This document shows positions 10,979 through 22,882 of a stretch of DNA of 64,000 nucleotides, piece by piece. The notes beneath the pieces were generated by a model. That model was not told the origin of the DNA. It did not search any database and saw nothing but the letters and a program-made list of their open reading frames with translations. Location of the stretch: NCBI RefSeq assembly GCF_023091745.1, contig NC_068910.1:38117272-38181271 (forward strand), written 5' to 3'. Position 1 is the first letter of the stretch. Every line of letters begins with the position of its first letter. This DNA comes from Budorcas taxicolor. Taxonomy: Eukaryota > Chordata > Mammalia > Artiodactyla > Bovidae. The translations under genes were made by a program, and so were the position numbers.

Positions 10979-11882
10979 TTCAGTTCAATTGCTCAGTTGT
11001 GTCTGACTCTTTGCAACCCCATGGACTGCAGCACACTAGGCCTCCCTGTCCATCACCAACTCACAGAATTTACTCAAAACTCATGTCCATTGAGTCACTG
11101 GTGCCATCCAACCATCTCATCCTCTGTCATCCCATTCTCCTCCCCTCTGCCCTCAATCTTTTCCAGCATCAGGGTCTTTTCCAATGAGTCAGTTCTTCGC
11201 ATCAGGTGGCCAAAGTATTGGAGTTTCAGCTTCAGCATCAGTCCTTCCAATGAATATTCAGAACTGATTTCCTTTAGGATGGACTGGTTGGATCTCCTTG
11301 ATGTCCAAGAGACTCTCAAGAGTGTTCTGCAACACCACAGTTGAAAAACATCAATTCTTTGGGGCTCAGCTTTCTTTATAGGCCAACTCTCACATCCATA
11401 CGTAACTACCAGAAAAACCATTGTTTTGATTAGACAGACCTTTGTTGGCAAAGTAATGTTTCTGCTTTTTAATATGCTGTCTAGGCTGGTCATAACTTTT
11501 CTTCCAAGGAGCAAGCGTCTTTTAATTTCATGGCTGCAGTCACCATCTGCAGTGATTTTGGAGCCTAAAAAAAATAGTCTGTCACTGTTTCCACTGCTTC
11601 CCCATCTACTTGCCATGAAGTGATGGGACCAGACGCCATGATCTTAGTTTTCTGAATGTTGGGTTTTAAGCCAACTTTTTCACTCTCCTCTTTCACTTTC
11701 ATCAAGAGGCTCTTAAGTTCTTCTTCACTTTCTGCCATAAGTGTGGTGTCATCTGCATATCTGAGGCTATTGATATTTCTCCCGGCAGTCTTGATTCCAG
11801 TTTGTGCTTCATCCTGCCCAGCATTTCTCATTATGTACTCTGCATATAAATTAAATAAGCAGGGTGACAATATACAGCCTAG
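10979..11882 (-). mobile_element. BovB LINE, 5'-truncated, with 7-bp target duplication
   Basis: About 0.9 kb of BovB 3' sequence, truncated upstream of the 'SPCLFNLYAEYIMRN' motif. AGGACAG at 10972-10978 and 11883-11889 is a likely target-site duplication. RT-derived frames at 11565-11870 (with YADD) and 11095-11616 are separated by a frameshift in the IFLGSK region. Inactive. Confidence 0.92.
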
Positions 11883-12004
11883 AGGACAGGGACTTATAAT
11901 TTACTGGTGTCATTGATAAAATTTCACTTTACAATATTTTCTGCAAGGTTTAATACTAAGTATCACAGATGAAACAAAATGTTAGTTTACAAACGTCTAC
12001 AGAG

Positions 12005-12083
12005 CGATGGACAGAAGAGCCTGACGGGCTACAGTCATGGGGTCGCAAAGAGTCAGACATGACTGAGTGACTTAACACGTTCA
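12005..12083 (+). mobile_element. BovA-type SINE 3' fragment
   Basis: 'gagcctgacgggctacagtc' followed by 'ggggtcgcaaagagtcagac' is the BovA/BovB-like 3' half; the tRNA-like or upstream half is missing. Confidence 0.8.
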
Positions 12084-12234
12084 CTGTTTTTCACTTTTTT
12101 CCACAGAGCAAGCTCATGAAAACTGAAGGCTCTCAATTTATGCTAGAGTCACAAAAGGAGACTGTAAAAATATTCTAAAAAATATTGGAGAATGTTACTA
12201 TTTGGCACTATTCATAGAAGGAAATATAGAATCT

Positions 12235-13075
12235 AAGCAGTATATACGGATATGGAGGATATGTAGAAATTGAAGTTCTTGTCCATTGCTGGTGAGAACA
12301 TAAAATGGTGTTGTAGAAAATAGCCTGGAAGTTCCTCAAAAGGTTAAATATAGAATTATCATACATACGACCCAGAAATTCTGTCCCTAGATATACACCC
12401 AAGAAAAAAACACATGCCCACACAAAAAGTTATAATGAATATTCACAGCAACATTATAATAGACTAAAAGTGGAAACCACTCAAATGTCCATTAATTTAT
12501 GAATGGATAACAAAATGTGAATGTGCTAGTCACTCAGTTGTGTCCGACTCTTTGCACCTCCATGGACTCTAACCCTCCAAGCTCCTCTGTCCTTGGGATT
12601 CTTCAGGCAAGAATACTGGAGCAGGTTGCCAGTTCCTTTGCCAAACAAAATGTGGTATATATTATAATAAAATATTATTCTTCCATAAAAAGGAATGAAG
12701 TACTGGTCCATGATGGTACATGGCTAAACCTTAATAACACTAAGTGAGAGAAGCTATTCACAAAGGGACATCGATTATACAATTCTATTTATATGAAAAG
12801 TCAAGAATAGGCCAATCCTTTGGGGAAAAAAATCTATAGCAAGTAGATTAGTGGTAGTCAGAGGTTGGGGATGGAGGGGAGAATAAGAGTGACTGCTAAT
12901 GGGTATAACATTTCTTTAGGGGGGATGAAAACACTCCACAACTAGTGGAGATGGCTGCACAGCTTTGTGAATATACTAAAATAAAAAATGCCAAAGTATA
13001 TACTTTTAAAAGGTAAATTTTATGGTACATGAATTATATCTCAATCAAAATATATAAAAAACAACAGAGAGAGAA
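12235..13075 (+). repeat. L1M LINE 3' end, split by a Bov-tA
   Basis: Recognisable L1 ORF2 C-terminal and 3' UTR DNA: 'tgctggtgagaacataaaatgg', 'gaattatcatacatacgacccagaa', 'tccctagatatacacccaag', 'gtccattaatttatgaatgg', then after the SINE 'gtggtatatattataataaaatattattc', ending in a '...gaattatatctcaatcaaaat' tail. Heavily diverged. The Bov-tA at 12520-12643 interrupts it. Confidence 0.8.
12520..12643 (-). mobile_element. Bov-tA SINE, truncated, nested in L1M
   Basis: BovB-like 3' part and central part of Bov-tA. It has a perfect 11-bp duplication AACAAAATGTG at 12509-12519 and 12644-12654; removing the insert and one copy restores a continuous L1M. Confidence 0.92.
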
Positions 13076-13382
13076 TAAATGGTATGCTACTTTATTTCAA
13101 AGACTGAAACTTCTACAGCAACCATCATATGTATAAAGCATTATGGCTCTTCCAAAAATGCTACTAAATTTTAATTAATAAAGCATGCTATTTTCCAGAA
13201 ATTCCTGAAGGAGAAGGTGTACTTGTGATTGGAAATTTTCTACTGAATCTTGTTTCTAAGTCAATTAAGTTCATGTTATTATCTACCCAGCACCAGCCTG
13301 ACTCTAGGTGAGGATTTAAGAAGAGTAGAGGGAATATTATCTGAGCATATTATTCTTTTGCTTAAAAACCACCAGTAACTTA

Positions 13383-13535
13383 CCATTCCCTGTAGCATAG
13401 TCTCCTGGAGGAGGGCATGGCAACCTACTGCAGTATTTTTGCTGGGAGAATTCCAAGGACAGAGGAGACTGGCAGGTTGCAGTCCTTAGGATTGCAGAGA
13501 GTTGGACATGACTGAAGTGACTTAACACGCACACA
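13383..13535 (+). mobile_element. BovA-type SINE, 5'-truncated
   Basis: BovA unit with 'ggcatggcaacctactgcag', 'ctggcaggttgcagtcc' and 'ttggacatgactgaagtgac'. Flanked by TAACTTA at 13376-13382 and 13536-13542. Confidence 0.85.
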
Positions 13536-13542
13536 TAACTTA

Positions 13543-13959
13543 GGCTATCTTTCTAGTATGCCATATTGTGCCCTTCACAATCTGGTCTATTTCCATAGCC
13601 TCTTTGCCCACCACTCCTCAACAGGCTCCCTCCCTCCCTCCAGGTATCCCAGTTCATCCTGACAACTCCTTAACTTGGATGCCATACCATCCTTTTTGCA
13701 TTGCTAAAGCCTATCTCTCTATATGAATGCTCCTCACCTTGCACCCTGTCTGGGAAGGAGAACTGCGTAACACCTGTTAATGGTCACCACCTATGAGGAT
13801 GTGTATTCAAGGGAATGCTTGGTCTCCTGATCTGCTAGAGATGGGACCATCAGTTTATTCTGTGTATCTTGGTTCCTGGCGCATGTGTGACACATAGGAC
13901 ACATTCTGCAAACATCTGTTAGCTGAATGCAAGAATGAACATTTGGATGAGATTTCTAA
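13543..13959. other. Single-copy DNA
   Basis: Contains a (CCCTC)-rich patch near 13625-13645. No gene or confident repeat. Confidence 0.35.
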
Positions 13960-14165
13960 AAATCTAATTTAGAAGGCGAGAGGAAGTGTGATCTAGAATC
14001 CAAACTCCTCATCTGACAGCAAGCAGACTTGCCTTACAATTCTGGCCCCACCCTTCACTCGCTGTGTGAACTTAGGCAAGTCATTTGCATTGCCCAGGCC
14101 TTGATTTCCACATTTGAAACTGAGGAACTTGGACAAATGGCGTGCACTGTGTTTTCCAATTCTAA
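13960..14165 (+). repeat. MIR SINE
   Basis: Core pattern 'ctgtgtgaacttaggcaagtca' with a preceding tRNA-like part and following 'gatttccacatttgaaactgagg'. Confidence 0.65.
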
Positions 14166-14735
14166 CTTTCTAAAATTTTAGAATTTTAGGCAATCTTGCA
14201 GCTGAGAAATACCTAGACAGCACAGAGTCAAATACTAAATTGCTTAATCGAAATTCCTACATCTGAGGTTCAGAGGAGGAAAGAATAGGTGGGGAAATTT
14301 TGCAGAAAGGCAAAGAAAACACCAAACAAACCTTTTCTATCACCTGCTAGGATCTGCTTCACATTAAACCATGTATATAGAAATAAGTCCAGCTGCACAT
14401 TACTGTGTCTAATAATTCTATTCTTCCAATTCTTCTTTCATGCTTTGTTCCTTTCCCCCTCTTTCTCTAGAAGCACAGTACTCCTGAGGGTTGAAAATTA
14501 AGTTTTCAAGAAGAAATAAAAAGAAGTGACTTTATTTTGCCTAAAGAAACCAAGTTGAGAGGCAGCAATAATTGTACACTGTTAAGTACAGATAGCAGGC
14601 TTCTTCACTGCAGTTTCATCAAATCCCATTTTTCACCAAAATGATCTACAAGGTTGGGCTCTAGAAACATGAATTAAAGACACTCAAGACAAGAATGCTG
14701 CATTTAAAGCCCTCATTTTAATTGCAAAGTTTTTA
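14166..14735. other. Single-copy AT-rich DNA
   Basis: No gene or clear repeat. The 70-codon frame at 14289-14501 has no family features. Confidence 0.4.
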
Positions 14736-14965
14736 GCAAAGTTTTTAGGAGTACAGGCTCTGGAGGCAAACAGCCTAGGGTCAAATATAGGCTCTGCTGC
14801 TTACTTTGGACAAGAACTTAACCTCTTTGAGTCTTAACATCTCTGAAAAATGAGGATAATTATAGTAATTACCTCCATAGGATACTACTATAAAAATGTA
14901 AGAGATAATATTAATATATGTAAAATAATCAGCAACCTATAAGCATAGCTGATATTTCTCAAACA
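14736..14965 (+). repeat. MIR SINE
   Basis: 'tacaggctctggaggcaaacag', 'gctctgctgcttactttggacaagaacttaacctc' and 'aaaaatgaggataattatagtaattacctcc' match the full MIR order. Confidence 0.75.
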
Positions 14966-15194
14966 TGTAATAATTTTAAAGGAAACAACATATTCTTAGA
15001 CATATAGTCTTTTCCTATTAAACTGTTAGGCTACAAGATTGCCATTCTAGAGACTTTTTTTTTCTATTTGAGATCCATATAAAAGTTTCATATGCGGACA
15101 GTGGCAAAATTTTATGGACACAAATTATGAAAATATTAGTTTAGATAGACTTTTGTGGAAAATTTTATTAAAAGATGAATAAAATGCTAGTTTT

Positions 15195-15408
15195 AGGGCT
15201 TCTCAGGTGGTGCAGTGGTAAAGAATATGCCTGTCAATGCAGAAGACACAAGAGACACAGGTTCAATACCTGGGTTGGGAAGATCCCCTGGAGAGGAAAA
15301 TGGAAATCCACTCTAGTATTCTTGTCTGGGAAATTCCATGGACCGAGGAGCCTGGTAGGCTATAGTCTATGGGGTTGCAATGAGTCAGACACAACTGAGC
15401 ACACACAC
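15195..15408 (+). mobile_element. Bov-tA SINE, full length
   Basis: Begins with the tRNA-derived head 'ggcttctcaggtggtgcagtgg' with B-box-like 'ggttcaatacc', continues through the BovA-like middle and ends in the BovB-like 3' part plus (AC)n. The pol III A and B boxes are diverged. Open frames across it are repeat shadows. Confidence 0.88.
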
Positions 15409-15864
15409 ACATTAATAATAGCAGTAATAAAAAATTCTTGTATTTATAGAAATAGTTTACAGCATAATTAATACTTGTCATTTGATTCTTCATTTAATCC
15501 TGAATTAGGTAAGAAAGTTGTAATAATCTCAGTTTACAGATTATTTACAGGTCACAAGTAAAGTCTCCTCTTAAATCTTGAATAGAGGACACATAATCTA
15601 CTAGGCCAACCCGGGGAGGAAGCCTATCTGGGAATCTAACAGGCCCTCACTCCCCCTGGTGGCATCCTTCTGAATTACAAGTACTCTTCTTGAGTGGACC
15701 AATCCCCAATCTAGGGAACGAATGTACTTTGCAAAGTAAACCTTGCCAAGTAATGATAAACATGACAGTGTTAATATTAACAATAGTAAAACTTACCAAA
15801 TAACATAGTGCATGCAAGGCCCTTGACTTAGATTATCCTTTAATAGTTGCTATAATCTAACGAA
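15409..15864. other. Single-copy DNA
   Basis: No gene or repeat recognised. Confidence 0.4.
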
Positions 15865-16142
15865 GTTCAGTTCAGTTCAGTTCAGTTCATTCGCTCAGTC
15901 GTGTCTGACTCTTTGCGACCCCATGAATCGCAGCACACCAGGCCTCCCTGTCCAACATCAACTCCCGGAGTTCACTCAGACTCAAGTCCATCGAGTCAGT
16001 GATGCCATCCAGCCATCTCATCCTCTGTCGTCCCCTTCTCCTCCTGCCCCCAATCCCTCCCAGCATCAGAGTCTTTTCAAATGACTCAACTCTTCACATG
16101 AGGTGGCCAAAGTACTGGAGTTTCAGCTTCAGCATCATTCCC
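15865..16142 (-). mobile_element. BovB LINE 3' fragment
   Basis: Only the last ~280 bp of BovB, with four to five GTTCA repeats at the 3' end (15865-15888). It encodes only the extreme C-terminal RT residues. Low divergence from the near-full-length copy suggests a young insertion. Confidence 0.92.
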
Positions 16143-16290
16143 AGTAGATACTGTTAATGCAGATAACAACTACACAGATGAAGACATTGGGGACAAAAAC
16201 AGGTTGAATGATTTGCCCACACAGTAACTGGGGGAAATGGAATGTGAATCTAGGGTTCCCTGATTCTGGAGCTGAAACCGTTCAACAGTG
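16143..16290 (-). repeat. MIR SINE fragment
   Basis: 'cagatgaagacattggggac' ... 'tgatttgcccacacagtaact' is a diverged reverse MIR core. Confidence 0.5.
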
Positions 16291-17354
16291 CACTGTGTTT
16301 CCTCCAGCATTTCATACAAACATGTCTGTTCAGCTCTAAAAACCCCAAAGTGTTATAACATATGTAGTTGTTCTCAGCTGAAAAAAATCATGGGTTATAA
16401 ATCTGGTAGGGAGCAGAATCCAGCCATTTTCCCTTTTCTTTCTAGGGCAAGACCACGATTTATGGGAGCTGAGTGAAGATAAAGGCATTTAGGGAAAGGA
16501 TAGTGTTTTGAATGTCCTATAATTCTACTTACAGACCATTCTCCTTCCCTCTTCCATAAAATTACTCTCTGTCTGGCTAAACCAACCACTGCTCCTCCTT
16601 GTAACATGCTTCTACAGACCCTCAGGTGACTCCCAATTTTTCTTGGAGATTTTAGGTTCCAACTCATGGTCACTTTCTCCAATACTACTCTTGTCATAAT
16701 TCCTGGTGACTTTAATATTGCAGTAGAGAACAATTTCAGTTGTGTGGCACCTTAGTCCCTTAATGTCCTTTCTCATTTTCAGTGTACTTGTCCCCCATGT
16801 GACCTCAGTCACTCATTCTCATAGCCATATTCTGGACTTTGTCATTCCCTACAACCCTTTACAGTCTCAATTACAAATTTTCACTCTCCACCATCACCTC
16901 CTATCATTCCAGCTTACTTCAAAAATTAGTCTTTGTCCTCAGATAGGACAAGCAACCCTTAATGCCATTTCCCTGTCTGTTTCATCCCCCATGTGTACTC
17001 ACTTGCTGCTTACCCAGCTAGCATTCCTGGCATATCATTACATTCCTGATGTACATGCAATCCTCACTCCCCTACCCCTCTTCTTGTTTTCATACTCTCC
17101 AATCAAATCCTACACTAGCTAATTCCCACCCTATACAACCCTGAATTTACCCCTGCATTGTTGAACATGGGTGGGGTAATGAAAAAAAGACAATGACTGG
17201 GAATGTTCTTCCTTAAGTTTATGACCACTAAACTCAAAAGGGTCTTACGGGTAACTAGCAATCCTGCAGCACTGCCCAGTGATTCCCTCTCTCCCTCTCC
17301 TGAGATAATCATTTCTTGCCTTCTCCCTCCAACTCTTAAACTCCTCCTACGACA
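16291..17354. other. Single-copy or ancient L2-like DNA
   Basis: The C/T-rich stretch 16745-17150 has the texture of an L2 coding remnant (many 'ctcc...atcc' runs), but I could not anchor it. Open frames at 16395-16733 (-) and 16742-17122 (+) lack family motifs. Confidence 0.35.
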
Positions 17355-18757
17355 CTTGTTCAGTCACTCAGTCATGTCCGACTTTGTGACCCCATGGACT
17401 GCAGCATGCCAGGCTTCCCCATCCTTCACTATCCCCCAGAGTTTGCTCAAATTCATGTCCATCAAGTTGGTAATGCCATCCAACCATCTCATCCTCTGTC
17501 ACCCTTCTCTTCCTGCCCTAAATTTTTCAAGCATCAGGGTCTTTTACAATGAGTCAACTCTTCCCATCAGGTGGCCAAAGTATTGGAGCTTCAGCTTCAG
17601 TATCAGTCCTTCTAGTGAACATTCAAGGTAAATTTCCTTTAGAACTGGATGGTTTGATCTTGCTATCCAAGGGACTCTCAAGAGCCTTCTCCAACATCAT
17701 CAATCCTTCGATGTTCAGCCTTCATATGGTCCAACTCTTACATCTGTACATGACTACTAGACAAACCATAGCTTTGACTACATGGACCTTTGTCACCAGT
17801 GTGATGGCTCTGCTTTTTAGTATGCTGTCTACATTTGTTACATCTCTTCTTCCAAGAAGCAAGCATCTTTTAACTTCACTTCATATACTGTCTGCAGTGA
17901 TTGTGGAGCCTAAGGAAATGAAATCTGTCACTGTTTCCACTTTTCCACCATCTATTTGCCATGAAGTGATCGGACTGGATACCATGATCTTAGTTTTTTG
18001 AATATTGAGTTTTAAGCCAGCTTTTTCACTCTCGTCTTTCACCTTCATCAATAAGCTGTTTAGTTCCTCTTTGCTTTCTGCCATTAGGGTTGTATCATCT
18101 GCATGTCTGAGGTTGTTGATATTTCCCCTGCAATCTTGATTCCAACTTGGGATTCACACAGCCTGGCATTTGACATGATGTACTCTGCATCTATGTTAAA
18201 TAATCAGAGTAACAGTATACAGCCTTGACATACTTCTTTCTCAATTTTAAACCACTCCATTGTTCCATTTCTGATTCTAACTGTTGCTTCTTGACCCACA
18301 TACAGATTTCTCAGGAGACCAGTAAGGTGGTCTGTCATTCCCATCTCTTTAAGAATTTTTCACAGTTTGTTGTCATACACACAGGCAAAGATTTTAGCAT
18401 AGTCAATGAAGCGGAAGTAGGCGTTTTTCTGGAATTACCTTGCTTTTTCTATGATTCAGCGGATGTTGGCAATTTGATCTCTGGTTCCTCTGCCTTTTCT
18501 AAATCCAGCTATGCATCTGGAAGTTCTTGGTTCACGTACTGTTGAAGCCTAGCTTGAAGGATTTTGAGCATTATCTTGCTAGCATGTAAAATGAGTCCAG
18601 TTGTTTGGTAGTTTGGACATTCTTTGACATTGCCTTTCTTTGGGATTGGGATGAAAACTGACTTTTTCCAGTCCTGTGGTCATTGCTGAGTTTTCCAAAT
18701 TTGCTGACATATTGAGTGTAGCACTTTAACAGCATCATCTTTTCAGATTTTAAATAG
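17355..18757 (-). mobile_element. BovB LINE, older 5'-truncated copy
   Basis: About 1.4 kb, ending upstream in the 'DDAVKVLHS' region of the RT. Many substitutions and small indels, including a missing stretch around the motif-B codons, make it clearly more diverged than the copies at 3, 8.6 and 43.5 kb. It lacks the GTTCA-type tail. Remaining frames (17881-18084 and others) are broken. Confidence 0.9.
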
Positions 18758-18789
18758 CCCACTCCTCCTTACACTCAGCTAATGGTTTT

Positions 18790-20190
18790 CTTCCTATTTT
18801 GCCAGGAAAATGGACATAATAAGAAGAGACATTCTCGATGTTCTTACCACCACCTCTACGTATCCATCTGCATCTCCATCCATACATTCTGCCTTGCCTC
18901 TTGTTACTCCTGTTTGCTTTCTGAAATAACTGTTCTTGCTCCTACCTAAATTCATGCCCCTCCTCATCGTTCACTAGATCCCAGACCCTCTTGCCTACTT
19001 TAGGATATTGCTGTAGCAGTTGTTTCTTCTCTTTCATGCATAATTAAAATTTTCCTCCCTACTGAATTATCTTTGTCAGCATTCAAATATACTGTAATTT
19101 CTTCCATCTCCACAAACCAAAATAATCTTGACCCACTTCTCCCTGCAGCTATGACCTCATTTCTTAGCTATCCTTTAAGGCAAAACTTCTTTCTACTTCT
19201 TTCCCTCTCATTCTTTCTTTGACTCCTTCTCTGAAACTGGTCTTGACAAAGACACCAGTGATCTCCATGCTGCCAAATCCAATGCTCAATTTAACACCGC
19301 ACCTTACTTGTGCACAGTGAGCAGCATTTGACACAGTCAATCACTTCCTCCTGGAAACAGTTTTTTTCCTTGGCTTCCAAGACATCATACCCTCTTGGTT
19401 TTCCTCGCATTTTACTGACCAGTCCTTCTAGGTCTCCTTTGCCAGTTTCTCCTTATCTCCCTGACATCTTCACAGTAGAGTGACCTGCAGTTCAATTCTC
19501 ACACTTCTTATCCACACTCACTCTTGTTTCAGGGCTTTAATGTCATCTGCATATTCACAGTTCTGACATTTCTATTTCCAGTTCATACTTCCCTCTTGAA
19601 TATCAGTTTTCTGCTGGAAGACTGTAGCAGCTTATTTGACATCTCTGCCCTGATGCCTAAAGTCACTTTAAAGTTGTGTGTGTGTGCTCAGTTGCTCAGT
19701 TGTATCTGACTCTTTGTGACCCCATGAACTGTAGCCCGCCAGGCTCCTCTGTCCATGGAATTTTCCAGGCAAGAATACTGGACCAGGTTGCCATTTCCTC
19801 CTCCAGGGGATCTTCCCGACCCAAGGATCAAAACCACATCTCTTGCATCTCCTATAGTAGCAGGCAGAGTCTTCACCACTAGCGCCAAGTTAACATGTTC
19901 AAAACTAGACCCCTGACCTTTCTCCAAAACATGCTTTATCTCTAGTCCTCCCCATAGCAGTTAAGAGTAACTCCATCCTTCATTTGGTCAGATCTTGAAA
20001 TCATCCTGGACTCTTCTTCCTCTCATACCACCTCGATTTTATTTACTCATTTATTTGTTGCCTATTTCTCTGAACTAAATTTTAGGTCCATAAAGTCAAG
20101 AACTTTACTTTGTTTTCATTAGTTTATCACTGTGCCTAGAATAGCATTGGTAAATAGTAAGAGCTTAATAATTACTCAACAACTTCCAAA
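18790..20190 (+). repeat. L2 LINE 3' region, split by a Bov-tA
   Basis: Ancient L2 RT-region landmarks occur in order: 'tctgaaactggtcttgacaaag', 'gccaaatccaatgctcaat', 'gcagcatttgacacagtcaatcacttcctcctgg', 'tggttttcctcgcattttact', then, after the SINE, 'acatgttcaaaactaga' and 'gaaatcatcctggactcttc'. The L2-type 3' end 'agtcaagaactttactttg...gcctagaatagcattggtaaatagtaagagc' closes it near 20190. Non-coding now. Confidence 0.75.
19676..19884 (-). mobile_element. Bov-tA SINE, full length, nested in L2
   Basis: BovB-like 3' part first on this strand ('gttgctcagttgtatctgac'), then the middle and the tRNA-like head near 19870. Short flanking AAGTT matches are compatible with a target duplication. 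Confidence 0.9.
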
Positions 20191-22018
20191 AGTGGCCTGG
20201 AACAATTTCTCATCCATGTTTTGGCCTCAGCTTTCTCCTTTCTCCTACTATCCTCTTATACTGTACTGGTGAGTTTTCTCATTAGTACTTATAATAGTTG
20301 ACAGTCTCTTCTGTGTTCATGCCATTATTGCCTATCTCCACAGTGGATGGAAAATTCCCAAAGGGCAGGGACTATGTTCATCCTATTGATTTAACATCAT
20401 GAGTGGCACATAGTTGTTGCTCAGTAAATAACTAGTCTTTCTGGGTTATGAGGCAATAAAGTCTGTCACCCAATAGAAGCTCAATAAGTATTTTTTTGAA
20501 GATTACATAATTATTTAATCTTCCAAATGAAGGACTTTCACTAGGTGCAATGTGTAGGTCTCTTAGTGATTCTTAGGGAAGTGTTCAGATATGGGTCCAC
20601 ACAATTGCAGAACTATCAGAGAATGGGCAACTCTGCTGTGATACAGTCTTGTAGGATTGTGGGCCCTGAAAGGCCCTGGGAGTGTTAGGAGCCCAGGAAG
20701 ACCTTGCATCATACCTGCAGGTCAGATGTGACTGTGGCCTGCATGCTTCCACTATCTTGGTAGGTTTTCTGTTGTAGTGGATGCCGTTTTGTTCTAGTGG
20801 TCTTGTGAGTAGGCTCTGGAGGGTCTTTCCTTATTGTTAATGCTGTCATCTTCATAACCCCTGCCAACTGTGTTAAATGGGCGTCCTCTGCTCAGTCTAT
20901 GGCTCTCCTTTGACCCTCGTCTGTGGCTCCAAAGGGGCAATTCCTATTAACAGGCCCTACCTTTCTTCATTATATGCAGCTTTAGAAAGCAGCAGACACA
21001 AGACACTAAGTGGGCAGTAAACTTGTCCATTCACCTTTCACATTTAGAGTCCATAAGGTATGCTTTACTACTTACAGAAAGTGGGGACTTTTCCTTCCTG
21101 TTGACAGATTTTTTTTTTTTTTTAACAGAGATTCAACATTTCCTAAAAGGCATTCACTAATCTCCCAAGAACTTTTCCATAGAATAGAACTGGATCCTAA
21201 GATTATTATCTTCATCTAAGAATCCAATTTAGAATAAATAATATCACTTGCTTAGTCATTTAAGAAAAATATATAATCTCCTCCAAGTCATCTTACTATA
21301 GGAAAAATTATACTAGGCCTTATTTTGATATATCCCAAAGTTACTTTTCTTCTTCTTCTTGTGAACTCAATGCTGCTAACAATAATAAATAATAGAATAC
21401 ATACTTGTGATACAATTTCATTAGTGTCAAAATCCAGTTGACTTCATAAATTTGTAATTTATGTTTTTTAATTCTAAACTGAGGCTCTCACTTTCTATTG
21501 ACAGATCCACCTATCAAAAGCTTGAAATTTCAGCAGGCCTAAATCGTGTCTTCAATGCCCTATTGATGAAATGCAATGTAAGTCACAGTTTTCATAGACA
21601 ACAGAAAAGGGCTGTCACTTATAGATGTCTGTTTTCAAAGGGTAATTTCTACAGCTATTTCTCCTCACTCAGACAGATCATGTGACAGCCTGTGGAATTC
21701 CAGTTAACCAACCTCAGGAATTTCCAGTTATTTACTGTCTCTAAAATGAAAATCACCTTTAAAAACCACTTGTAAGTCCAAAGAAGTATTTGAGTTTCTA
21801 AATCTCAGATTGGCCTCCCTTTTGATCCCTCTCTGATTTCTTATTTCTGAAAAACCACTGATAGCAGTATACAAATTAAGTTTCCAGAAAGGCAGAGAAC
21901 CCTACTGATATAACTTAAGATAACGTTTTGCTTCTGCTGTCTTGCTCACTGCTAAATAGCTTTAGTCCACAATGAACTCGGTGATCCTAAAATAAATTTA
22001 ATATTCTCTCTTGTTGGT
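20191..22018. other. Mostly single-copy DNA; second L2-like tail near 20340-20450
   Basis: A further 'gggcagggactatgttcatcc...gcacatagttgttgctcagtaaat' end is L2-type. The rest, including a T15 run at 21109-21123, shows no gene. Frames at 21010-21219 and 21461-21685 are not convincing. Confidence 0.4.
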
Positions 22019-22024
22019 AGTAAA

Positions 22025-22158
22025 GTTTATGTGGTGGTGGTTTAGTCACTAAGTCGTGTCTGACTCTTGCAACCCCATGGACTGTAGCCTGCCAGGCTCC
22101 TCTGTCCATGGGAATTCTCCAGGCAAGAATACTGGAGTAGGTTGCCATTTCCTTCTCC
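22025..22158 (-). mobile_element. Bov-tA/BovA SINE, truncated
   Basis: BovA-like unit only, ending at '...ccatttccttctccag'. AGTAAA at 22019-22024 and 22159-22164 is a probable short target duplication. Confidence 0.88.
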
Positions 22159-22164
22159 AGTAAA

Positions 22165-22689
22165 CCTTTTATAGCTATTAATAAAATCTTAGTACACAAA
22201 GTGAATTTGGAGTGAAGTAACAGGTAAACTTACAGAATATAACAAGTAAATGGGATCTTCTTCTTATCAAGGATATTAATGACACAGATCGAAGCCCTAA
22301 CAATATTACTAAGCAGAGTTATAGATCAAATTTACTGTAATGAAAGCTCAAAAATCATTTGTATCATTGTAAGTGGTTTTCTAAAAAAAGAGAAAAAAAA
22401 AAAGCTTTTACTTTCCAGATACCAAAACAAATTCCTTAATTTCTGGGGGAAAATGCTCAAGGTTGTACTATACTTTACACTAACTTCCAGGTGGTTTCCT
22501 GACCAGATTAGCTATCCAGGTGGCATTTGTGTTCTCCTTAGTCTGCTGTCCAGAAGGAACAGAGGTAGTAAAAATGAGAAGGGGGTGACAGTGAATGCAG
22601 GCAATTCTCATCTGGAAGACTTGCATTTGTTTGTCATGTGTCTGAGGGTTTGGAGTTTTTATTCATGTAATAAACCAAGACAGGGTCAG
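22165..22689. other. Single-copy DNA
   Basis: A 162-codon open frame (22279-22767, +) crosses an A-rich run and enters a MIR. It has no recognisable domain, so I do not call it a gene. Confidence 0.4.
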
Positions 22690-22882
22690 GAGAGGAGGTG
22701 TGATATGGTGAAAATCACCCTGGCTTGTGGTCAGGAGACCCTGATTATAGCCCTTAACAACCTATAACTACTGTGTGACTCTGAGCTGATGTCTGCCTGC
22801 TATTTTCTTCTTCTACTAAATTAAAGGGGTTGGAAAAGCTGTTCTCTAAAGGTCTCTTCCAACCCTCAGATTCTATGACTAA
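22690..22882 (+). repeat. MIR SINE
   Basis: 'tggcttgtggtcaggagaccctg' ... 'ctgtgtgactctgagctgatgt' ... 'gggttggaaaagctgttctctaaaggtctcttcc' fits a full diverged MIR. Confidence 0.6.

Noticed and set aside
22279..22767. 162-codon open frame
   Set aside because: Crosses a poly-A/lysine run and a MIR, with no domain and no matching exon signals.
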